NCBI GenBank assembly: GCA_945635805.1
Contig: CALZCW010000003.1
Location: 1 to 16,641 of the forward strand
Length of the DNA: 16,641 bases
Origin: an uncultured Clostridia bacterium
GTDB lineage: Bacteria > Bacillota > Clostridia > Oscillospirales > Oscillospiraceae
Direction of reading: 5' to 3'
Made by a program: the position numbers and the translations under genes. Shown in pieces: positions 14,801 through 16,641 of the stretch (the stretch's first letter is position 1; each line of letters begins with the position of its first letter). The notes under the pieces are model-generated. The model made no database searches. It saw nothing but the letters and a program-made list of their open reading frames with translations, and had not been told where the DNA came from.

Positions 14801-15358
14801 TTCCGCAGCACTTTTCAGTTGATCCCCGTACCCGGAAATAGCGCTTTTCAGTTCGTCGCGCTGCTTCAGGAGAGTCTGATACTCCGGATGATACGCTCCA
14901 GCGCGCTCGTCGTTCTCGATTTCATCAATCTGCTTCTGCACGCTGTCGAGAGACCGCTGGGTCTCCCGCTGTTTCTGCGCGTAGGCGTTTGCCTCCATCT
15001 GTGCCCAGCGGGACATCTGCTGGGGTCGTTCCTGCAAAGTGCTCTCCCACTCAAGGTCGGCCTGACTGCTCCGGTAGGGATGAATCCAATGATTCACCAC
15101 GGAATTCGCAATCCCAAGGGTGATATCCTGCGCCAGGTCAAGGGAACGCTGGTCTTTTCTTGCCTGGTTTATACGGTCAATCTCTTCGCTGCGCTGCCGT
15201 CTGGCTTCTTCGCTGCCCGCATCCATCTGCTGGCGCTGGGCGCGTCGCCGCTCCCAGGCATCCGCAACGGAGAGGGAAGCATCCCGGGCTTCCGATGTGC
15301 TTCCGGAATCCGCGCTTCCCATTTCCTGCCGCTTTTTCCGTCTTGTCTCCCAATCCAT
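2882..15358 (-). CDS. Giant 4158-aa phage polyvalent protein: metallopeptidase-like, N6-adenine methyltransferase and Strawberry-notch helicase domains
   Basis: The frame is open for 12.5 kb (about 460 kDa). It starts at ATG 15358, overlapping the upstream stop (TGATG), with AGGGGG 8 nt before. Layout by residue: 1-360 charged and helical with duplicated motifs; 376-630 Gly/Ala-rich hydrophobic segments; 797-858 Ala/Glu/Pro linker; 960-1160 HExxH peptidase-like; 1255-1325 'FRW' domain; 1440-1655 DNA methyltransferase; 1671-1790 odd Gly/Arg-rich stretch covering a nested gene; 1800-2440 SF2 helicase; 2840-3000 coiled coil; 3000-3680 conserved-looking helical region (QQPLAITRA); 3681-3700 hydrophobic; 3843-4065 short helical repeats; tail ending GDSPWH. 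Fusions like this match the 'polyvalent proteins' of phages and conjugative elements, including P1 DarB (methyltransferase plus helicase), which is packaged and protects incoming DNA from restriction. Motif assignments are seen; packaging, injection and anti-restriction are inferred. It lies directly after a peptidoglycan-binding protein gene, consistent with an entry module. Confidence 0.93.
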   Translation of the reverse strand: MDWETRRKKRQEMGSADSGSTSEARDASLSVADAWERRRAQRQQMDAGSEEARRQRSEEIDRINQARKDQRSLDLAQDITLGIANSVVNHWIHPYRSSQADLEWESTLQERPQQMSRWAQMEANAYAQKQRETQRSLDSVQKQIDEIENDERAGAYHPEYQTLLKQRDELKSAISGYGDQLKSAAEKRSQIQQYQAQVKAAEMQSQIAENPANFMRWARMEADAYQKKLDETEYDWTDNQSREAYNALNQQWHDKIDAANALHDYAQTTMLEQEAAAYTGEITAPQNPGKLYRLVNDKTRWASNQTRQQQPEGNRGADSPDAFMSETQRNTFNYLAGVKGEDAAEAYYELIKPQLEAARSANTAAEWAERTEEHPYLATVTSVLMTPLKIPAGLASVARASFGVDVNTNDTLHQVVHAQNAIRQTAPEVTNWTGDATIFGKDADTYIYSTIVSALDSALNMVISGVITGAAGAAVGGFTAGQTSSITSNLVSGLMGAEMLPDTIMQEKAKGRSDSEAVAIGIIRSLVEAITEKYSIEAFLGDPLGVAKRLEKAFIAEGSEEVASNWLNRIVDIAVKDPDNLKAQYDRLKESGAASGDALTQVIFGAMEEDAGSFLAGGISGLAMGGAAELADYTQRLQAYTQPYADRGNVQALVDEAMELDPENPLAASIQRKLSEKGGDSVSNREIYRLVRQNETAIQEGYRAAVQSAAAARLSELGETGDVGAIGAALAKQAAGEELSGAEQQLISSSRYGQRVANELDPEKIRSGEYSSSWAERIGTNRLNPEEYSRLVEAAQRPSAPENAAEEPEVRAEKPAEEPAEAAVQAKPDAAAPVLPQRETAAQAEEAAAADAAEQESPVTLEDASKKYGAQAGAMVHTYQPGQDVAAYDRAYEIAYEMGRSGVNRSYAMKSAATAYLTETQRELAYEAGQAAADTAAASQAEKNTGAANGRTGWKKGTVRGEGVTIADLKQTFNDPQGQAYRYLSAVAEATGIDIVLYKSEANAEGEFEGAQGRFLWDENTIYIDVNAGLAYAKDAGEVSKYAMLRTFAHEFTHFIEKWNPVQYNEFRKVVFDTLTERGENVHDLIEEKQAQDSSGKMTYEQASREVVAEAMTDILPDSSFVQELAENHRSIFTKLHEKLKEFVKNLRAYFASIGHNRSREANALKEQVGDTVKYLGSVVQLFDRAAVQAVENYQKTVATEEAKSEKAAEEDDFSDINPEEIRKALEERADKPSPFVERVMADVEKLAGKQEPVTETDPYGFTITDNPEHGSLEITFGGKPSWQVRDALKANKFRWNGKKGVWYGYGDRSAIVELLHAAYEAEGQTAADAQPIPEPVEEAEPVSTDAAKPAEAAGKTPSEKLADSILSGYLNGGNVNRTRRKLTARELYALADAAFGGTQAEGAYNRKDAYDALELAVNKFLLSQAAADTFNGNAADAVKTVQYLEGLLELLPTQSVRTQEQQEFQQFSTPPNIAYLAAWAANIRQNDAVLEPSAGIGGLAVFAKAWGAEVAVNELSERRLEVLRSMGFDHLFHENAEQIDNILPEEISPGVVLMNPPFSATAGRTGNNKTSNAERHLDQALSRLRSGGRLVAILGKGMNNTDYARYWNRLRRNFNIRANLSIDGSNYKKYGTTWGVQLVVIDKTGPQTGETITGSYTDLTELPNVLEGIRNDRRNLEETGAAGGGDHLRQSVSDRGDRQSEGGHTGSRVRSAGDAAGDQSGANRKGAAGNGRNGRRSVQGGVPEAGPAAAGSQDGGEAGTAGRGDSGSGNVVSQSGASDRHQPELPLPRLSEQEAAGDDGVYAAFVAPEIPLKGGKRHPAMLVESAAMAAVSMPEATYRPKLPDDVVKQNLSDAQLVTVTYAGQAHAQMLPDGRRKGFFIGDGTGVGKGRQIAGIILDNFMQGRKKAVWISKNDDLYGDAVRDWTATTGRSRDEVVNHSKFKPKDRITIDEGILFTSYGKLKAEKGGSRLDQIVDWLGEDFDGVIAFDEAHFMGNLYGKKGKFGKSSGSLTAKAGVELQRRLPNARILYVSATAATEVDNLAYAERIGLWGAGTAFTDAKDFISKIGSSGLAAMELVIRDMKAMGSYVARSISYNGVTYDTVEHTLTPMQTEIYNTMSRAWQSTMSNALNALEITGGKNNSTERQRALGNFYSSMQRFYNQVLTSMSMPSVIADMRRELAAGHSCVLQIVNTNEAQQNKQLAEAKAEGRSLDDLDLTPREALIGYLMNSFPTQMFEEYTDEDGNLRSRPVYDSSGKPVQSKEAIRKRDALIEEVNRMSIPDGPLEMLFDAFGTDAVAENTGRSRRVVPKKMPDGSISRVEERRTLNHRTADVQAFQDGKKRILVFSDAGGTGKSYHADLSEKNQQLRVHYVLQPGWVASNAVQGFGRTNRSNQALPPQYKLVTTNIKGQKRFTSTIARRLDQLGALTKGQRDTGSGMFGAKDNLETDLARDSLREFYRRLGKNQIEGVDGMKTLDRLGLRQKFTDEYGAFKLNDVVARDISTFLNRILALEVEEQNTVFDAFISIYEMELEAAIQSGTLDTGMENVRADRIEVVDDKVIRQDENTGASTHYIQAKTYTKPKVVTTVAEMAERRQGFIGVYRTESGAVRAVFRIADKTTEWGAVQKQFRLVGPNLGAKTSVWSENTLSSKAEAVEKADWQTEWDKEVAKVPEYNEDTLHMLTGALLPIWNSLPQEGNTRVKRLVANDGSTYLGRVIEKDRIDSVLRRFSLDRTREVFTAQQVMDKALQSGVRFQLENSRAEIFRSRVSGEWRLEITQQNAWYLTRSYPGIIQERIQYRDRYFIPVGEKGTALLEKLLSDNPVRNTVDGDAVQEQQRTNTLTDREVLAMAASEIPVDELTDAERNALRIFQERLSRLEALQKQRKELGQLYKEQQFGKDADREEAAKTLNRMHILDGQIQRASTDVLGVEEKTVLRRVLQKARTVVERQERQHGQEILKRWRDRRNNAAAIRKYRERIRKDVDDLTSWVLHPGNKDVVKHIPDALKGSVIPFLSSINFTSERSLRGGEATKADKEFLKRLNSLETALKQNRDVYGLYSGYNDLPADFMDTLHAFIKNVQEITGTGGEFVINRMTSEELKTLSGMVKALKTYIKQFNRFHVNAMYQHVYEAGDDTIQELSGMENAGPHTGKISNFVFWQQIRPAYAFERFGKGGMAIYDGLRRGQATLAFNTRTITEFTDKTYTAEEVRAWEKEIKKIKLGDDLVQMPVSAIMSFYELSKRPQALGHILGQGIRVATYVSGKQKISDIGHVITPEDVSAIIAALTPRQKEVADSLQKFMAGQGGTWGNYVSVKRFGEELFGEEHYFPIHSDGRHLQATADEHPSAASLYALLNMSFTKELTEKANNRIILYSIFDVFSNHMASMAQYNAFALPVLDALKWFNYQQRDLETREVLDSVRDQMDRVYGVPEESRPGSGRRGYAETFVINILKAFNGTEAQGVPTDATWLNELRRYNMAQVAYNFRVVVQQPLAITRAGLLVDYSSILKGMKLRPAAIRQNIAEMRRYSGIAAWKALGFYDVNISRGLTEIIKHKETVRDKVSEVGMWGAEQADTITWAAIWSACKEEVTKKQKLRPRDAGFYEAVTKLFEDVIYKTQVVDSVLTKNEYLRSKGVGARLIGSFMSEPTTTASMLIDVFDKYRADLQRGMTKTQAWKKNRSMIGRTAYVYAVSALILAAVQAAADALRDDDDYETFGEKWLEAFGGNLVDELMPLNKLPVLRDFYELGKEILSVWGVDTYGNAPRSVFMQWYDSLVKGVQILHDKIYGDDTNYTWYGGIYKLLQAVSGMTGLPMAAATREIITAWNTVIGSMAPSLKVQTYEPKPLANIRYAYEDGYLTAEEATAEMLAQDLVDSEDEAYFTIQGWEAGDGYSRFDAIFEAARNGGSIDAEMDELTAHGYTEKDVLSKVKGQIGTWYKEGEITKQQAEKLLGQYFDMDSDEITELVNKWSCVVVTGIEYDDIKQEYLDSNLTEQRAVEMRVRYGGDSKEDAAETVTKWKAEKETGIAYDDIKDALLDGDITEASARKMYVKYGGYSEEEAAEKVTVISFVGEHPDCEDISYAAIEDYTTYCEAAGVSASAFYDVWKYNSSTHADVDENGESISGSKKVKVLAYIDALPLTAAQKDSLYYAFGWAESTIGDSPWH
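3164..3832 (-). other. C-terminal short helical repeats of the giant protein
   Basis: Residues about 3843-4065 contain about four or five degenerate units of 45-50 aa. The two clearest share the pattern GI-x-YDDIK, then a short hydrophobic turn, then T-E-x-x-A-x-x-M-x-V-x-YGG and a K/E-rich helix (starting near 3970 and 4019). Earlier units (from about 3843, 3889 and 3930) keep only the DG/GE-x-x-T-x-x-x-A element, as in EDGYLTAEEA and EGEITKQQAE. No catalytic motif is evident. Such arrays usually serve as binding scaffolds; a docking role within the virion is a guess. Confidence 0.7.
8039..9961 (-). other. Strawberry-notch type SF2 helicase/ATPase domain in the giant protein
   Basis: Residues about 1800-2440 carry the motifs of this family in order: HPAMLVESAAMAAV and LSDAQLVTVTYAGQAH upstream of the core; Walker A GDGTGVGKGRQ (1882-1892); Walker B/DEAH FDEAH (1988-1992); SAT (2032-2034); the second RecA-like lobe with FSDAGGTGKSYHADL (from 2346); and the arginine-finger motif QGFGRTNRSNQ (2384-2394). 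This matches the AAA_34 plus Helicase_C_4 pair of Strawberry-notch-like proteins. All key ATPase residues are present, so it should be active as a DNA translocase or remodeller. In P1 DarB a comparable helicase is fused to a methyltransferase. Confidence 0.93.
9985..10344 (-). CDS. Nested 119-aa ORF inside the giant gene, function unknown
   Basis: The frame runs from ATG (10344) to TGA (9985-9987), shifted by one base relative to the giant gene that contains it. GGAGGG at 10353-10358 lies 8 nt upstream. The protein starts MTGEIWKKLVLQAAETISVN, is acidic, Leu/Glu-rich and almost entirely helical, has no membrane segment, and ends with an His/Tyr-rich SYHYHD. Codon third positions in this frame are mostly G or C, like the surrounding genes, whereas the giant frame here uses A/T-ending codons and gives a Gly/Arg/Ser-rich product. 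This frame therefore looks like the one under protein-level selection. It sits between the methyltransferase and helicase domains. An in-frame ATG at 10365 is also possible but lies upstream of the ribosome site. It could be a true overlapping gene, or a relic of a formerly separate gene absorbed when its neighbours fused. I recognise no family. Confidence 0.6.
   Translation of the reverse strand: MTGEIWKKLVLQAAETISVNPYLTEEIDSPRADTLEAVSVLLETLPGTSPARIEKALREMDEMGDGPSREEFRKLALRRLEARTEEKLELLDAEILEAAMSFLSQVHLIDISPSYHYHD
10353..10358 (-). promoter_or_regulatory. Internal ribosome binding site for the nested ORF
   Basis: GGAGGG with 8 nt spacing to the ATG at 10344, located inside the giant gene (codons for L-E-G-I). 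Its position supports independent initiation of the nested 119-aa protein and selects this ATG over the one at 10365. Confidence 0.55.
10394..11041 (-). other. N6-adenine DNA methyltransferase domain in the giant protein
   Basis: Residues about 1440-1655 show a class I Rossmann methyltransferase of the gamma-like order. The motif X region is EFQQFSTPP (1464-1472), the SAM-binding motif I is LEPSAGIGGLAVFA (1491-1504), an acidic residue follows in VAVNELSERR, and the catalytic motif IV is NPPF (1556-1559) within VVLMNPPFSA. A conserved late segment, GGRLVAILGKGMNN, follows. The catalytic and SAM-binding motifs are intact, so activity is expected, on adenine N6. No recognisable target-recognition domain follows directly; the helicase domain comes next. 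P1 DarB has a similar pairing and acts against type I restriction. Confidence 0.92.
11384..11596 (-). other. Small 'FRW' domain preceding the methyltransferase
   Basis: Residues about 1255-1325 form a compact alpha/beta unit: DPYGFTITDNPEHGSLEITF, then PSWQVRDALKANKFRWNGKK, then GVWYGYG and a helix AIVELLHAAYEAEG. The 'R-x-x-LK-x-x-x-FRW-x-x-x-x-x-x-WYG' pattern recurs in phage and plasmid polyvalent and anti-restriction proteins near methyltransferases. Its biochemical role is unknown to me. The flanks are low-complexity Glu/Ala/Pro linkers, so it is a separate bead in the chain. Confidence 0.65.
11879..12481 (-). other. Zincin-type metallopeptidase-like domain in the giant protein
   Basis: Residues about 960-1160. 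The zinc motif HEFTH (1050-1054) lies in a helix, AMLRTFAHEFTHFIEKW, preceded by strands TGIDIVLY and NTIYIDVNAG, the usual edge-strand/active-site-helix order. A downstream helix ASREVVAEAMTDIL (1103-1116) supplies Glu1106 or Glu1110 as third ligand, as in gluzincins. Peptidase domains of this sort occur in polyvalent phage proteins and could process the giant protein itself or cleave a host protein on entry. Activity and substrate are not shown. Confidence 0.85.
13919..14023 (-). other. Gly/Ala-rich hydrophobic segment of the giant protein
   Basis: Residues about 446-480 (for example SALNMVISGVITGAAGAAVG) are long and uncharged enough to enter a membrane. Further weaker segments lie at about 376-403 and 613-630. 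Together with the amphipathic N terminus this resembles ejected phage proteins that line a channel across the host envelope. It could also be a packed helical core; insertion is not shown. Confidence 0.5.
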
Positions 15359-16641
15359 CAGTTGTACCCCCTGAGTTTGTCAAATTCTGATTCGGAAATG
15401 CCGAAGGCTTTCAGTGTCTCGCTGGCCTGCGCCCCGGTGATCTTGCCCTCCTGGAAGGCGTCGTCAACCATGGCCGCCCGGCCTGCCGTACCGCGGCACA
15501 TGCCGACCTGCTGCCGGAATTTCTTGTATTCCCCGGATGTAAACAGCGTGCCGACGCTGCTGTTGCGGTAGCTGCCCGTCGCCTGCTGGAAACCGGAGGT
15601 GTAGCCGCTGGACTGCTGTCCGCTTCCTCCGGAGCTTCCGCTCGATCTACCTCTGCCGCTCCGTCCTCCTCCGCCTCCACTGCCGCCCGAGGCGGCGGCC
15701 TGGGCAAGGTAGGCGCTCAACATGGCCTGGGCGTCTGCCTTGGAAAGCCCTGCGTCAGCGAGCATCTGGTCGCCGGGCATCAATCCGGCGGCGATCATGG
15801 TCATGGCCGTGTCGTAGGCGTATTTTTTGTTGTCGGTGGAGAGCTGATAGCCATAGTCCCGTTCATCCGCATACCGGCTATAGTCGGTATCCCGTTCGGT
15901 GACATACTGGTTCCAGAGCCGGTCAAGCTCCGTGTTGTAATCCGAAACGATGTCACGATATCTGCCGTAGTCCTGATTCTCCTGCTGGCCGATCACGGAG
16001 AACTGGTTGTATAGATCATTGCCCTCCTGATTGTACTGATCCAGCGCAAGCTGATACAGCTCCGGCACCTTGTCGTTGAGTCCCTGAAGGTAGCCTTGGT
16101 ACGCCTGCTGTCCGACGTTCTGCGCGTAGGAATTTCCGTAGCCTCCGGTCAGGGCCGCAGCCTGTCCCATGGTGTCCATCATGGCCTGCTTCCCCTGCTG
16201 GATGTATCGGTCCTTGTACTGCTGGTAGAGTGCATCCCCGTTCAGATCGTAGGAAAATGGTTCCCGGTTCTGTATCTTACCCAGCAGTTCATCCAGCTTG
16301 TCCTGCCACTGGGACTGGTACTCACCTGGCCGCTGGGAGAGCTGCTGCTGAAGGAGCGCCTGGGCCTGCTGAACCGTCTCCGACGGCTGATAGGCGCTGG
16401 GCTTCGGCGTCTCATAGGTCGGCGTCGCCGGAGCCGGCGCGGCCTGCTGCTGGCTTTCGCCGGACGTGCCGTAGAGCTTCCCCTGGGTGTTCGACCCTGC
16501 GATGCCATCCACGCTCAGTCCGTTTTTGCTCTGGTAGTCCCGCACGGCGGCCTGGGTCTTCTGGCCGTAGATGCCGTCCACGCTCAGGCCGTAGCCCTGG
16601 CTGTTCAGGGCCTCCTGCAGCTTTTTGACCTCATCGCCCTG
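15358..16641 (-). CDS. Peptidoglycan-binding phage virion-type protein (5' end outside the window)
   Basis: The frame is open to the window edge, so the true start lies upstream. 427 codons plus the TGA (15358-15360) are visible. The GTG at 16581 is not the start, because it lies inside a peptidoglycan-binding domain (PG_binding_1 type). Residues encoded just before it, GDEVKKLQEALNSQGYGL, form the first helix, followed by SVDGIYGQKTQAAVRDYQ and a second GLSVDGIAGSNTQGKLYG half. Then come a Pro-rich hinge, a long Gln/Tyr/Asp-rich helical region (QQQLSQRPGEYQSQW, GNSYAQNVGQQAYQGYLQG), a Gly/Ser/Arg linker near 15620-15705, and a charged C-terminal helix pair ending FDKLRGYN. There is no enzyme motif, so it would bind rather than cut the wall. 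It is coupled to the giant gene, suggesting that both act in the same step, probably cell entry. The family is seen in gut Firmicute phages, but the exact virion role is inferred. Confidence 0.85.
   Translation of the reverse strand, partial: QGDEVKKLQEALNSQGYGLSVDGIYGQKTQAAVRDYQSKNGLSVDGIAGSNTQGKLYGTSGESQQQAAPAPATPTYETPKPSAYQPSETVQQAQALLQQQLSQRPGEYQSQWQDKLDELLGKIQNREPFSYDLNGDALYQQYKDRYIQQGKQAMMDTMGQAAALTGGYGNSYAQNVGQQAYQGYLQGLNDKVPELYQLALDQYNQEGNDLYNQFSVIGQQENQDYGRYRDIVSDYNTELDRLWNQYVTERDTDYSRYADERDYGYQLSTDNKKYAYDTAMTMIAAGLMPGDQMLADAGLSKADAQAMLSAYLAQAAASGGSGGGGGRSGRGRSSGSSGGSGQQSSGYTSGFQQATGSYRNSSVGTLFTSGEYKKFRQQVGMCRGTAGRAAMVDDAFQEGKITGAQASETLKAFGISESEFDKLRGYN
15367..15372 (-). promoter_or_regulatory. 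Ribosome binding site of the giant gene
   Basis: AGGGGG lies 8 nt before the ATG at 15358, inside the last codons of the upstream gene, whose TGA shares one base with the start (TGATG). This arrangement favours translational coupling between the two proteins and confirms the start. Confidence 0.75.
15600..15710 (-). repeat. Gly/Ser-rich low-complexity linker
   Basis: In the peptidoglycan-binding protein, the segment ASGGSGGGGGRSGRGRSSGS and the following Ser/Gly/Gln residues form a flexible, basic linker between the helical body and the C-terminal helix pair. The DNA is a run of imperfect TCC/GCC-type triplets, prone to length change. Confidence 0.75.

Noticed and set aside
16500..16581. GTG at 16581 as start of the peptidoglycan-binding protein
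   Set aside because: The frame continues upstream to the window edge and encodes the first helix of the same domain, so the gene begins outside the window.

Overview
The window reads as part of a bacteriophage or prophage genome, most likely from a GC-rich, Gram-positive gut-type Firmicute (Clostridia, Oscillospirales/Lachnospirales-like). The host assignment is an inference from the strong G/C bias at third codon positions, the XhlA-like lysis-module protein, the collagen-like tail fibre and the carbohydrate-binding-like accessory protein. All real genes lie on the minus strand, so transcription runs from high to low coordinates. They are tightly packed, with stop/start overlaps of ATGA or TGATG type. 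There is no terminase, integrase, portal or capsid gene here, so lifestyle and family cannot be settled.

In transcription order: (1) 16641-15358, a peptidoglycan-binding, Gln/Tyr-rich protein whose 5' end is cut by the window edge. (2) 15358-2882, one uninterrupted 4158-codon gene filling three quarters of the window. It encodes a giant polyvalent protein with duplicated N-terminal motifs, a Gly/Ala-rich hydrophobic region, an HExxH metallopeptidase-like domain, a small 'FRW' domain, an N6-adenine DNA methyltransferase (NPPF) and a Strawberry-notch type SF2 helicase. These are followed by coiled-coil and alpha-helical phage-associated regions, short helical repeats and a distinctive C-terminal tail. 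(3) Nested inside it, in another frame, a 119-codon ORF with its own Shine-Dalgarno site lies exactly where the giant protein turns into Gly/Arg-rich nonsense-like sequence. (4) A rho-independent terminator at 2840-2873. (5) 2798-2505, an XhlA-like coiled-coil/single-TM protein. (6) 2508-632, a tail fibre with a 19-triplet collagen-like stretch, a single-base frameshift near its N terminus, and an AT-rich, probably swapped C-terminal tip. (7) 635-465, a 56-aa helical protein. (8) 461-24, a small protein with two CBM-like repeats.

My working model is as follows. Proteins 1 and 2 form a cell-entry module, in which a peptidoglycan-binding virion protein helps a giant protein enter the host with the DNA. 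The methyltransferase-helicase pair in the giant then protects incoming DNA from restriction, by analogy with DarB of phage P1. Proteins 5-8 form the lysis/adsorption module downstream of the terminator. The methyltransferase and helicase assignments rest on clear motifs. Virion injection and anti-restriction are inference. No intergenic stretch exceeds about 45 bases, and I see no tRNA, rRNA, CRISPR array or insertion sequence.
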